DNA of 42,053 nucleotides from Klebsiella pneumoniae (GTDB taxonomy: Bacteria > Myxococcota_A > UBA796 > SXON01). The notes beneath the pieces were generated by a model. It was given only the letters and a program-made list of their open reading frames with translations, was not told the DNA's origin and did no database searches. Shown here piece after piece: positions 32,975-41,760 of the stretch (position 1 is its first letter; each line of letters begins with the position of its first letter). Both the position numbers and the translations under genes were made by a program. The stretch is taken from positions 1-42,053 of the forward strand of contig CAMAXZ010000037.1 of assembly GCA_945862325.1 (NCBI GenBank), written 5' to 3'.

Positions 32975-33003
32975 TTGACTTCGAGCCGTCCGCAAGGTTC
33001 GAT
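32975..33003 (+). promoter_or_regulatory. Candidate promoter of the envelope operon
   Basis: TTGACT, a 17-base spacer and TTCGAT sit 34 bases before the first gene. The -10 is weak, but this is the only well-spaced pair in the 100-bp gap, and the palindrome lies directly upstream. Confidence 0.4.
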
Positions 33004-33036
33004 GCACGGTCCCCTCTCCGCGCCTGAGGTGCCCAC

Positions 33037-34026
33037 GTGTTGATGTCGGTGTTGCTGGCCTTGTCGAACCCCGCGTCCGCCGCGGGCTTCCAGGCCAAGA
33101 CCATGCGTGCGCCGCTCTCCGCGGTGGAGGTCGAGCGCGGCCTCGTGATCGGGCGTGGGTGGCTCGAGCTCACTCTTGCCGCCGACGTGAAGCCCGCCAC
33201 GGGCGCGTGGTCGCGCGACGGCGAAGTGGACACGTGGGAGCACGCGCGCTGGCTCTACACGACGGAGCGCGCGGAGCTCCGCTACGGCATCATGCGCCGC
33301 GCCGAGCTCTACGCGTCGTTCCCGGTCCACTACGTGCGGCTGACCAACGACGCGCTCGACACGGACACGTCCACCTTCGGCATCGGCGACCCGACCTTCG
33401 GCTGGCGCCTCGAGTGGCTCCGCCGGCCTGCCCCGCTCACGTCGATCGTCTCCGACGTCTGGTTCCGCATGCCGGCCGGGTCGGAGTCGCCCGGCACCTA
33501 CATCGGCGGGCCCAACTCGGTGTCGACGTTCGTCCTGTCCACGGGCACGGCCGACCTGGGCGTCGCCGCGCGCGGCAAACAACAGTTCGGTCCGGTCGCG
33601 GTCACGGCGTCTGTCGGGTATCTGTTCCGGTTCTCGGGCGTCACCCAATACGTGATCGAGCGTGAGGAGCTTCAGTTCGCCGGGCGCTTCAAGCCGGGCA
33701 ACGAGTGGCTCGTCAGCCTCGAGCCGATGGTGCAGCTCGGCCCGGTGGCCCTCGCCTGCGAGGGGGCCCTCCGCGTGCGGGACGCCGCGCGGACGGGGAC
33801 GACGAGCGCGGGGATCTTCGTCGACCGGTACCTCGAGGTCATCGAGGGCACCGACGGCACCGCGCTCGACGTCGAGCCGTCCGTCACGTTCAACCTCACG
33901 CGCGGCGTCGACGTGCGCGGCGCGGTGAACGTCCCGCTGATCGGGGAGGACCTGATGTTCCCCCTCGAGCAGGTCACCCCCACCTACGGACTGACCTACA
34001 GCGGGTCGGTCGAGCTTCGGTACTGA
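33037..34026 (+). CDS. Predicted outer-membrane beta-barrel protein
   Basis: This 329-residue protein starts at a GTG, with GAGG seven bases upstream. The ATG two codons later is too far from it. A signal peptide (LLALSNPASAAG) is followed by amphipathic strands with regular aromatics (RAELRYGIMRRAELYASFPVHYV, GDPTFGWRLEWL, VTASVGYLFRF). The chain ends in ...YSGSVELRY, a terminal aromatic residue as recognised by the BAM machinery. The layout resembles the small transporter-like barrels often annotated as MetA-pathway or phenol-degradation barrels, and no catalytic site is visible. It is first in a tight four-gene operon (3 bp to the next). Confidence 0.72.
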   Translation: MLMSVLLALSNPASAAGFQAKTMRAPLSAVEVERGLVIGRGWLELTLAADVKPATGAWSRDGEVDTWEHARWLYTTERAELRYGIMRRAELYASFPVHYVRLTNDALDTDTSTFGIGDPTFGWRLEWLRRPAPLTSIVSDVWFRMPAGSESPGTYIGGPNSVSTFVLSTGTADLGVAARGKQQFGPVAVTASVGYLFRFSGVTQYVIEREELQFAGRFKPGNEWLVSLEPMVQLGPVALACEGALRVRDAARTGTTSAGIFVDRYLEVIEGTDGTALDVEPSVTFNLTRGVDVRGAVNVPLIGEDLMFPLEQVTPTYGLTYSGSVELRY

Positions 34027-34029
34027 ACG

Positions 34030-37000
34030 ATGCGCACGATCGCCCAATCTGCCTCTGTCGTCGCGCTCGCCGCCCTGACGTTCTTCTGGTCCACGCCGGC
34101 CGAAGCGAAGTTCGTCTCTCCGTACAACCACCCCGACCTGGAGTGGTTCTCGATCGACACCGAGCACTTCGTCGTCCACTACGCCGAGAGTCGCAAAAAG
34201 GACGGCAACCCGCACTACCTCACGACCGAATGGACGGCGCGGAAGTCCGCCAAGGTCGCCGAGGAGATGTGGCCGCGCATGTGTGCGGAGTTCAACTACT
34301 TCCTCAAGGAGAAGGTCCACATCGTCCTCCTCAATCACGGGGACGAGCTGGAGGGCTTCACCATCCCGGCGTGGGACTGGATCGAGATCAGCTCCAATCC
34401 CGGAACGGACTTCTACCGGCAGCGTGGCCGCATGGACTGGCTGCCCGACGTGCTGGTGCACGAGTTCGCGCACGTCATCTCGCTCAAGGCGCAGGCCTCC
34501 CTTTCGGAAGGCACGCAAGGCATCCTCATCGGCGGCCTCTACAGCGACGGCTTCGGGGACAGCGAGACCGGCGCCGAGATTTTCATCGGAGACACCGAGC
34601 CCTTCTACTGGGCGGAGGGTGGCGCGGAATACTGGTCGGACGAGGCCGGGTACAACTGGTGGACACCGAGCCGCGACATGCACATCCGGACCACGGTGCT
34701 CGAAGACCGCCTCTTGTCGTACGACGAGTGGCAGAGCCGCGCCCAGGCGTTCCGTTGGGGTGACGGCGAGCGCGGGTATCAGCAGGGGTACAGCTTTGCG
34801 CTGTACCTGCGTCAACGCTTCGGGAACGACACGTACGAGAAGTTCGCGCTCGAGAACGCGAAGGGCTGGCGGGCCGACTGGGCGACGGTCATCGAAGACG
34901 TCACGGGTGTCGGCGGTCGTCAGCTCTACGACGAGTGGGCGGCCTACATCACCAAGCGCTACGACGACCAGTACGCGCGCGTGAAGGCGGAAGGCGAGGT
35001 GGTGGGGCGCGAGCTCCTTACGGCGAAGCCGGCCTGGGACGTGAGTGATCCGTCACAGCGAGACACCTGGATGGATCCGCGTTGGAAGCGCAAGGAGGGC
35101 GTCACCGGTCGCAACCTCGCGCGGATCGAGCGGGAGAAGGCGAAGGAGGCGACGGGGACGTGGCAGATGGTGCCGCAGTTCTCGGCGGATGGGGCGTGGC
35201 AGGGCGTCAACAGCCGAGGCTACATCAACCTCCAGCGCCTCGACGAGCGCTCTGTCGCCGCGTTCGAGGGGACGTATCCGACCGACGCGGGCCTGCGCGA
35301 CCGCCGGAACTACTCCAGCGTGCTGGTGCCGGCCGACTTCATGCACGCGTGGGACTTCGTCCCCAACGAGGATGCGGTCGTCGTCGTCGCTCCGGAGGAC
35401 AGCCGGCGCGGGTGGGGGGCGCAGCTCACCGGGGTGAAGCCCGAGTTCGACGGCTACAACTGGGACTCGCTCTGGGTCATGCCGATCCCCGAGGAGGAAG
35501 AGCGCGACGGACGCGTGTCTTTCGTCGGGCACAAGGGTGACCACGTCATGGGCCGCCAGGTGGTGTTCGCGCCGAAGGACTGGGCCAAGGCGAAGAAGAT
35601 CCCGAACACCCTCCGCGCGGGCGAGCCCTCGGTCAGCCCCGACGGGAAGCGTGTGGTGTACCTCGAGTTCACCGACGGGACGCTCAACCTCGCCGCCATC
35701 AACCTCGACGGCAGCGACAAGAAGCTCCTCACGTCCTTCGACGACGGCACGTGGCTCCAGCGCGCCGATTGGTCGCCCGACGGCAAGCGGATCGTGCTGA
35801 CGGTGTTCCGGAACTTCCAACAGGACCTCTACATCATGGACGCGGACGGCTCGAACGTCCGTCCGATCATGTACGACCGTTGGGAGGACATGGACCCGCA
35901 TTGGTCCGCCGTCGACGGGCGCATCTACTTCTCGTCCGATCACAGTGGCATCTTCAACGTCTACGCGTACGACCCGAGCACCGAGCGCATCCACCAGATC
36001 ACCAACGTGATCGGTGGCGCCGAGGCGCCTTCGGTGACGCCGCAGGGCAACCTGCTCTACTCGTACTACACGGGGCACGGCTGGAAGACGTACGCGCTGG
36101 CGCGCGAGGACTTCTTCGAGAAGGACGTCACCGCGGCGTTCGACCTCGCGTGGGAGCCGGCCGCCGTCCAGTCCGCGTGGAACTACCGCGAAGACCTGTC
36201 GTCCTACCAGGTGCGCCCGTACAAGGGCGAGATCATGTCTCCGTCGGGTGTCCCGATCATCCGCGTCACGAACGACGGTCGCGACAACGTCGCGCTCCAG
36301 GTCGGCGCACAGGTGTTCCTCCAGGACTTCGAAGAGGACCACGTCGCGGTGGCCGAGGGCTTCATCGGCGAGGACATGCTCGTGCGCGGCCAGTACTTCT
36401 TCCAGGGCTGGCACCCGAACATCGGGCTCACCCTCGTGCACGCGCAGACGAAGTTCCACTACGGCTTCCTGGTGGACGACGACGACAACCTCGAGACCAG
36501 CTCGGATCAAGCGCGGTATCAGGGGAAGAACCAGCAGTACTACACGCTGGGCGCGCTCGTCGTGGGGTACCCCATCTCCGATTCGTTCCAAGTGACGGGC
36601 ATCGCATCGGCCCGGGAGTACGGGTTCCGCACCACCGCCGAGGCGGAGTGGGCGCCGTACCTCGCGGGCCTCGAGGGGGCCGTCCTGCTCAACTTCACCA
36701 ACATCTCGTTCCTCGGGCGCTCCCCGAACCCGAGCGGCGGTCGCAACATCGACCTCTCGTACACGCACGGCTTCACGGACATCGTGTACGAGCCGCAGTC
36801 CGGGCGCAGCGTGGACGACGGGGAGCTGCTGGACAACTACCGGTACAACCGCGTCGAGGCGCGTTGGACGGAGCAGATCGGGCTGCCGCAGGTCGGGTTC
36901 CTCAAGCGCGCGGCGCAGCTCCGTCACACGATTCAGGTGGACGTGCAGGCCGGCCTGATCGACCGCAACGTCGACCTGAACGACGAGTTCCGGGCCGGCG

Positions 37001-37569
37001 GCCAACATCCGTACTTCTTCGGGTCCGACTCTTTGCGCCCGAACACGCTGTTCGCCGGCTATCCTTTCGGTAGCCTCAGCGGTGAGACGATGGCGCTCGT
37101 CAACCTCGCCTACCGCTTCCCGATCCGCCGCGAGTGGAACGTGAAGGTGGGCCCGTTCTACTTCTACGACCTCACGGCGCAGGTGATGGGCTCCGCCGGA
37201 AACCTCTGGTCGTTCCAGGCGCCGGACTCCGAGGTCGATTTCTACCGAAACGAGTTCGGCGAGCGCGTCGCGCGTGACGCGTCGAGCATCCGCCGCGAGA
37301 TCCCGTTCGTCGACGTGGCGTACAAGAACGGCAACTACATGTTGTTCGACGCGGGCGGCGAGCTGCGACTGAGCGGCGTCCTCATGAACAACCTGCCCTG
37401 GAACAGCTTCGTTCGCATGGTGTACGGCTTCAACGAGATCAAGGGCTACGGCGACGTCGACGGCGACGACATCCAGGACACGACGGACAACGCGATCGGC
37501 GACGAGCTCTCCAACGAAACCGAAAAGCCCGGCGTCCGCGTGTACGTCGGCCTCGGGACGGGGTGGTGA
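34030..37569 (+). CDS. HExxH metallopeptidase, PD40 propeller and C-terminal barrel protein
   Basis: This 1179-residue exported protein has a signal peptide (TFFWSTPAEA, cleavage near 26). An M48/MA-clan peptidase-like domain follows: His144-Glu145-Phe-Ala-His148 (VHEFAHVIS) and a third-ligand candidate Glu196 in YWAEGGAEYWSDE. TolB/PD40 blades then run from about 525 to 700 (SVSPDGKRVVYLEF, DWSPDGKRIVLTVF, GRIYFSSDHSGIFNVY). The last 400 residues are aromatic-rich beta strands (LVVGYPISDSFQVTGIAS, DLSYTHGFTDIVYE, LVNLAYRFPIRREWNV) ending in ...YVGLGTGW, consistent with an outer-membrane barrel. Zinc peptidase activity is likely but unproven. It starts 3 bp after the barrel gene and its stop lies 2 bp before the next ATG. 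Confidence 0.82.
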   Translation: MRTIAQSASVVALAALTFFWSTPAEAKFVSPYNHPDLEWFSIDTEHFVVHYAESRKKDGNPHYLTTEWTARKSAKVAEEMWPRMCAEFNYFLKEKVHIVLLNHGDELEGFTIPAWDWIEISSNPGTDFYRQRGRMDWLPDVLVHEFAHVISLKAQASLSEGTQGILIGGLYSDGFGDSETGAEIFIGDTEPFYWAEGGAEYWSDEAGYNWWTPSRDMHIRTTVLEDRLLSYDEWQSRAQAFRWGDGERGYQQGYSFALYLRQRFGNDTYEKFALENAKGWRADWATVIEDVTGVGGRQLYDEWAAYITKRYDDQYARVKAEGEVVGRELLTAKPAWDVSDPSQRDTWMDPRWKRKEGVTGRNLARIEREKAKEATGTWQMVPQFSADGAWQGVNSRGYINLQRLDERSVAAFEGTYPTDAGLRDRRNYSSVLVPADFMHAWDFVPNEDAVVVVAPEDSRRGWGAQLTGVKPEFDGYNWDSLWVMPIPEEEERDGRVSFVGHKGDHVMGRQVVFAPKDWAKAKKIPNTLRAGEPSVSPDGKRVVYLEFTDGTLNLAAINLDGSDKKLLTSFDDGTWLQRADWSPDGKRIVLTVFRNFQQDLYIMDADGSNVRPIMYDRWEDMDPHWSAVDGRIYFSSDHSGIFNVYAYDPSTERIHQITNVIGGAEAPSVTPQGNLLYSYYTGHGWKTYALAREDFFEKDVTAAFDLAWEPAAVQSAWNYREDLSSYQVRPYKGEIMSPSGVPIIRVTNDGRDNVALQVGAQVFLQDFEEDHVAVAEGFIGEDMLVRGQYFFQGWHPNIGLTLVHAQTKFHYGFLVDDDDNLETSSDQARYQGKNQQYYTLGALVVGYPISDSFQVTGIASAREYGFRTTAEAEWAPYLAGLEGAVLLNFTNISFLGRSPNPSGGRNIDLSYTHGFTDIVYEPQSGRSVDDGELLDNYRYNRVEARWTEQIGLPQVGFLKRAAQLRHTIQVDVQAGLIDRNVDLNDEFRAGGQHPYFFGSDSLRPNTLFAGYPFGSLSGETMALVNLAYRFPIRREWNVKVGPFYFYDLTAQVMGSAGNLWSFQAPDSEVDFYRNEFGERVARDASSIRREIPFVDVAYKNGNYMLFDAGGELRLSGVLMNNLPWNSFVRMVYGFNEIKGYGDVDGDDIQDTTDNAIGDELSNETEKPGVRVYVGLGTGW

Positions 37570-37571
37570 TC

Positions 37572-39101
37572 ATGCGCGAGAAGAAGGTGCTTCTGCCCTG
37601 GCTGCTGCTGTTGGCGTCCTGTGCGCCCGACTACGCCGATGCGCCGACGCGCCTCGTCGGCGTCGGGTACGACCCGGAGGAGATCTCCCCCGCGCCCACG
37701 CCGTATGGCGGCGTCGTGGAGTATTCCTGGGTGAACTTCGCCGGCGCGGGCCTCTCCCTGGCGCACATGGGGCTCGGTGCGTTCGACGAGGTCGGGCCCG
37801 GCTTCGCGGGCTTCGCGCCTCCGTATGCGGCCGTTTACGGATTCTCCTACGTGTTCGACACGTTGCTGCCCGCCGCGGACAGCCTCGCGGGCGTCACCAG
37901 CGTGCCGCCAGACGTCGACGACACCTGCTTCACGACGTTCGCGGCGGGCGGCCCCATCGGCAGCTTCAAGACCGTCGACGTCGGGAGCTGGATGGACTTC
38001 CGAACCGCCGACGGCACGGGCGGCATGCGGCTCGAGCGCATCCCCGGCGACTACGCGGCCGACCCCCAAGACCTGTTCATCTACTACAGCACGATCGACT
38101 ACTGGGTCCCTGAGGTTCAGACCGGGCTTGTGGGCTCCGGCGACGAGCTGCGTCCGAACCAGCTCGAGTCGATCGTGGTGCGTCCGAGGAACTTCCCGTT
38201 CGGCGAGGACGTGACGTTCAGCTTCCCGGGCGGGATCCCCTCGAACGAGGCGCCGGTCGCGGCCATGCCATTGCCCTCGGGCGCGGCCGGATCGGCCGAG
38301 TCGCGCACATACACTCTGCCGACCCGCGCGAGCGGAGTCCAGGTGGCGTGGACGGGGCCGAAGTACGACGCCTACGGCACCCTGCTGGCCACCGAAGGCG
38401 AGCAGCAGACGTGCCTGCAGTACAGCCCGCCGGTTGGAGCAGCGGCGTCGGTCGCCGATTGTGCCGCCGAGGTGCCCCCGACGCAGGCCGTCACCGGGCA
38501 GACGTACACGGGGCCCTGGGAGTCGGAGGGCGGGGTCACCTTCCGCTGGGATGGCCTCGAGGGATCCGGCGAGACCGTGAGCCTCGCCGTTCGCTTCCTC
38601 GGCGCGGTCGACCGCGAGGACAGCACGTTCCACGAGCATGTCGTGGTCGGCGGCGAGGGCAACCGACGGGCGTGGGCGCTCGCCCAGACGCAGAACTCGA
38701 TCCCGGACGACGCCGACCTCCCCGAAGGGCGCCGGGCCCCCACCCCCTGCGAGGACGAGGGGGACTGGGTGTTCGACGACGCCTACGAGCTGCACGACGG
38801 CACGCTCGTCCCGTCCATGCAGGGCAATCCGTTCGACAACGTGGCGGAGGTCACGTGCCGCCTCGCCGACGACGGCGAGTTCGTGCTGACGCAGGAGCAC
38901 GTGCTCGAGGCGGTCACCTACGCGCGTCGCGTCGGCGCCGAAGGTGCCGTGTTCTACTTCGCTCGGTCCACCGGGGCCCAGGCGGTCGTTCCCGACGTGA
39001 AGAACGGGTACGACGAGCGCCTCGCCATCTCTCCCGTGAAGCTCACCAGCCGGGCCGTCGAGATCGGCCGGTTCTGGTTCGACCCGTCGGCCGTGGAGTA
39101 G
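37572..39101 (+). CDS. Lipoprotein of unknown function in the envelope operon
   Basis: This 509-residue protein has a classic lipoprotein leader, MREKKVLLPWLLLLASC (Cys17), with positive charges before the hydrophobic core. The ATG lies two bases after the previous stop. A GTG overlapping that stop (37566) is the alternative start. The mature part is acidic and rich in Gly, Thr and aromatics, with beta-sandwich-like segments and about nine cysteines, suggesting disulfides and an exported location. No enzymatic motif or family is recognised. The next gene begins two bases after its stop, so all four envelope genes are probably translated from one message. Confidence 0.75.
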   Translation: MREKKVLLPWLLLLASCAPDYADAPTRLVGVGYDPEEISPAPTPYGGVVEYSWVNFAGAGLSLAHMGLGAFDEVGPGFAGFAPPYAAVYGFSYVFDTLLPAADSLAGVTSVPPDVDDTCFTTFAAGGPIGSFKTVDVGSWMDFRTADGTGGMRLERIPGDYAADPQDLFIYYSTIDYWVPEVQTGLVGSGDELRPNQLESIVVRPRNFPFGEDVTFSFPGGIPSNEAPVAAMPLPSGAAGSAESRTYTLPTRASGVQVAWTGPKYDAYGTLLATEGEQQTCLQYSPPVGAAASVADCAAEVPPTQAVTGQTYTGPWESEGGVTFRWDGLEGSGETVSLAVRFLGAVDREDSTFHEHVVVGGEGNRRAWALAQTQNSIPDDADLPEGRRAPTPCEDEGDWVFDDAYELHDGTLVPSMQGNPFDNVAEVTCRLADDGEFVLTQEHVLEAVTYARRVGAEGAVFYFARSTGAQAVVPDVKNGYDERLAISPVKLTSRAVEIGRFWFDPSAVE

Positions 39102-39103
39102 TC

Positions 39104-41605
39104 GTGACCCGATCCCACCTCTTCCTCCTGTCCGTCGCGTGCGCACCCATCGTGGGGTGCTCGTTGTTCGATTCCGCGCGTGAGCCGTACTACGCCGACT
39201 GGTCACCCCCCGTGGTGTCCGCCGTGGAGCCGGCGTCTGAAGTCGGGAACGTCGGCGGCGGCACTGTCGTGATCCGCGGGTCGGGCTTCCCCGACGACCC
39301 CAATCAGCTCGTCGTCACGTTCGGCGATGCCTCGGCGACCATCGTGTCGGTGTCATCCAACGAGGTGACCGTGGTGGTGCCCTCCGGCCCGATCTCCGGG
39401 GGGGCCGTGCCCGTTCGCGTCGCGACGGCCGGGGGCTACGTCGCCCTCGACGGCGGATACACGTACGAGGTCGGCGACATCTACGACCGCGAGTTCGCCT
39501 ACATCCAGGTGAACAACTTCTGGGAGAGCTGCCTCGGGGGAATGTCCGGCCGACTCGACGAAGAGCTCGCGGTCGGCTGCGAGGACATCGCGTACTTCGG
39601 GTACACCGGCATGACCGGGCAGGCGGAGGCGCTCGACTTCGCGTGGCCCCGCGCGCACTCTCCGGGCATCGGTTGGGCGGGTGCCTCGGATCTCGGCGGC
39701 GAGACCTGGGTGATCCAGCGCCCCAGCCAGAGTGACTTCGTCAGCGGCGTCGATGAGCTCCATCGCGACGTCGGGACAGTGCGCCTCCGCAACCCGTTCT
39801 GGGAGGGCGAGGACCCGTGGTGCGTGGACATGGAGCCCACCTTCGCCTACCGCTTCGGCGGTAGCGCGGAGTTCCCCGACGCGGTCGTGGTGCAGGACGC
39901 GGCGACGCCGACCGGCCAGCAGGCCGACCAGTGCGCCGACGGCGAGCTCGAGTATGACCTGGCGGAGCTGCAGCTCTGCCCGCAGTCGGACGCGGACGGG
40001 GTGCCGACGTACGTGTCGGAGGCGGACTGGCCCGTCAAGAAGAACTTCTTCCAGGCAGCCGGGCGAGGGCAGAACGTGCCGGCCGAGATCTTCGTCACCG
40101 CGCCGACGGTCGGCGTCAGCGACGTGCCCGTCCTGCTGCCGGAGTCGGTCTACGTCAGCGCGCCCGAGGGCTTCGGGAGCGTGCTCACCGACGGGACCCC
40201 CACGCCGAACTTCTGGGGAATCGCGACCACCGAAGGGTGCTTCGACGACGACGGGAACGGCGAACGCCTCGACGACATCGCCTTTGCGTTCGAGTGGACG
40301 CCGTCCGAGGCGCTGCGCGGCGACATTGGGGAGCGCGAGGTCGACGGGTACGTGGAGGGCGCCGTCACTGGCGTCAATTCCTACGTGCGCGTCACGATCT
40401 CCCAGCTGTCGTTCAACTGGTTCGGGACCACGTCGTTCCCGGTGCGGGCGACGATCGCCGTCGACGATCGGTACAACTACGACCGCACGCGCGGAACATC
40501 GCGCGTCGAGGTGCCCGCGGCGGTGATGTTCCAGTTCCCGACGGTGTACGCGCCGCCCGCGACCGGTGGTCCTGGGGATCGCAGCATCGACCCGGCTCCG
40601 TCGGACTGGGGCTACCTCATCGTCACCGTGGAGCGCGTGACCGACTACGCGATCGCCGCGGACGGCGGCGACGTCGTGTTCTCCTACGCGACCGGGGACT
40701 TCGGGTTCTTCGAGTGGGTCAACCCGACGGACGCCGACGGCTGCAACAACTGCCTCGACGACGACGCCGACGGCTGGGCCGATTCCGAGGACCCCGATTG
40801 CGCCGACGGCACCGAAGAGGTGGGCTTCGGCGACACCGAGTGCAACGACGGTCGCGACAACGACGGCGACAACCGCGAAGACGGGAACGACCCGCTTTGT
40901 GACGAGGCCGACGACGACGACGAGTCCAACTGTGCGGACGAGGATGACAACGACGAGGACGGTCGCACCGACGCCGACGACCCGGACTGCGTGGCCGGCG
41001 GCAACGAAGGCGACTCCGATCCGCCGTGCGAGAACCTGACCGACGACGACGGCGACGGTTGGATCGACGCCGCGGACCCGGACTGCCAGTCCGGCGACGA
41101 AGAGGTCGGCGTGGGCACGTCAGAGTGCAACAACGGCGTCGACGACGACGCGGACGGCCAGGTGGACGCCGCGGACGCGGACTGCGTGGACGCGGCCGCA
41201 GCGGAGTCGGTCACGACGAGCTGCACCGACGGCGCGGACGACGACGCGGACGGCTGGACCGACGCGGCGGACCCGGACTGCGCGCTCGGAGACGACGAGC
41301 TGGGGTTCGGCACGTCCGAGTGCAACAACGGCGTCGACGACGACGCGGACAGCCAGGTGGACTCGGCGGACGCGGAGTGCGCGGACGCGACCGCGGCGGA
41401 GTCAGTGACCACGAGCTGCACCGACGGTGTGGACGACGACGCGGACGGCTGGACGGACGCGGCGGACCCGGACTGCGCCCTCGGAGACGACGAGCTGGGA
41501 TTTGGCACGTCCGAGTGCAACAACGGCGTGGACGACGACGCGGACACCGAGGTGGACGCGGCGGACGTGGACTGCGTGGACGCGAATTCGTCCGAAGCGC
41601 CTTGA
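39104..41605 (+). CDS. IPT/TIG-domain lipoprotein with nine Asp-rich Cys modules
   Basis: This 833-residue protein starts at a GTG with GGAG five bases upstream. A lipoprotein leader (lipobox PIVGC at Cys19, or Cys13) precedes an IPT/TIG immunoglobulin-like domain (about 28-115: SAVEPASEVGNVGGGTVVI, VTVVVPSGPISGGAVPVRV). A large unassigned region (about 120-540) follows, then a tail (545 to the end) of nine modules, each exactly 20 residues from Cys to Cys with Asp at module positions 6, 8, 10, 14 and 17. This DxDxD pattern is that of calcium-binding loops, and the paired Cys probably close each loop. It is the last gene of the operon. Its final stop codon overlaps the first rRNA promoter candidate. 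Confidence 0.85.
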   Translation: MTRSHLFLLSVACAPIVGCSLFDSAREPYYADWSPPVVSAVEPASEVGNVGGGTVVIRGSGFPDDPNQLVVTFGDASATIVSVSSNEVTVVVPSGPISGGAVPVRVATAGGYVALDGGYTYEVGDIYDREFAYIQVNNFWESCLGGMSGRLDEELAVGCEDIAYFGYTGMTGQAEALDFAWPRAHSPGIGWAGASDLGGETWVIQRPSQSDFVSGVDELHRDVGTVRLRNPFWEGEDPWCVDMEPTFAYRFGGSAEFPDAVVVQDAATPTGQQADQCADGELEYDLAELQLCPQSDADGVPTYVSEADWPVKKNFFQAAGRGQNVPAEIFVTAPTVGVSDVPVLLPESVYVSAPEGFGSVLTDGTPTPNFWGIATTEGCFDDDGNGERLDDIAFAFEWTPSEALRGDIGEREVDGYVEGAVTGVNSYVRVTISQLSFNWFGTTSFPVRATIAVDDRYNYDRTRGTSRVEVPAAVMFQFPTVYAPPATGGPGDRSIDPAPSDWGYLIVTVERVTDYAIAADGGDVVFSYATGDFGFFEWVNPTDADGCNNCLDDDADGWADSEDPDCADGTEEVGFGDTECNDGRDNDGDNREDGNDPLCDEADDDDESNCADEDDNDEDGRTDADDPDCVAGGNEGDSDPPCENLTDDDGDGWIDAADPDCQSGDEEVGVGTSECNNGVDDDADGQVDAADADCVDAAAAESVTTSCTDGADDDADGWTDAADPDCALGDDELGFGTSECNNGVDDDADSQVDSADAECADATAAESVTTSCTDGVDDDADGWTDAADPDCALGDDELGFGTSECNNGVDDDADTEVDAADVDCVDANSSEAP
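41114..41597 (+). repeat. 195-bp tandem repeat inside the Asp-rich tail
   Basis: Unit starts at 41114, 41309 and 41504 are exactly 195 bp (65 codons) apart: two full copies and about half of a third. Each begins with the codons for GTSECNNG. Copies differ by scattered, mostly silent changes. The period is a multiple of three, so unit loss or gain would keep the frame. Confidence 0.85.
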
Positions 41606-41630
41606 CGGGGTCGAGGCCACTCGATATTCG
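41602..41630 (+). promoter_or_regulatory. rRNA operon promoter candidate P1
   Basis: TTGACG (41602-41607), 17-base spacer and TATTCG (41625-41630). The -35 overlaps the stop codon of the preceding gene, and the spacer contains the inverted repeat TCGAG-GCCA-CTCGA (41611-41624). It is 339 bases from the 16S start. Confidence 0.5.
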
Positions 41631-41687
41631 GAAAGGACCCTCGGGAGCTTCGGCCCCGGCGCGGTGGTCGGGCTCGAAAATAAGAGC

Positions 41688-41716
41688 TTGACGCCACGAC
41701 GGCGGCCAGATAAACC
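41688..41716 (+). promoter_or_regulatory. rRNA operon promoter candidate P2
   Basis: TTGACG (41688-41693), 17-base spacer and TAAACC (41711-41716), preceded by an A-rich stretch (CGAAAATAAGAG) that could act as an UP element and followed by a GC-rich discriminator region (GCGGGGCTCCG, 41718-41728), as expected for promoters under stringent control. Confidence 0.6.
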
Positions 41717-41746
41717 TGCGGGGCTCCGGAAGGAGCGGTTTCGAGA

Positions 41747-41760
41747 CGCGCGAAAGCGCG
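41747..41760 (+). other. Leader hairpin with GAAA tetraloop
   Basis: CGCGC-GAAA-GCGCG, a 5-bp stem with a GNRA loop in the P2 transcript between P2 and P3. It is directly followed by a second inverted repeat. Confidence 0.5.

Noticed and set aside
29856..33233. A minus-strand open frame of 1125 codons
   Set aside because: It is out of frame with korA at one end and antisense to the methyltransferase genes at the other. Long stop-free frames are expected by chance at this GC content.
41114..41597. CRISPR-like array
   Set aside because: The 195-bp direct repeat is in frame and coding, with a period of 65 codons and no short unique spacers. There are no cas genes.
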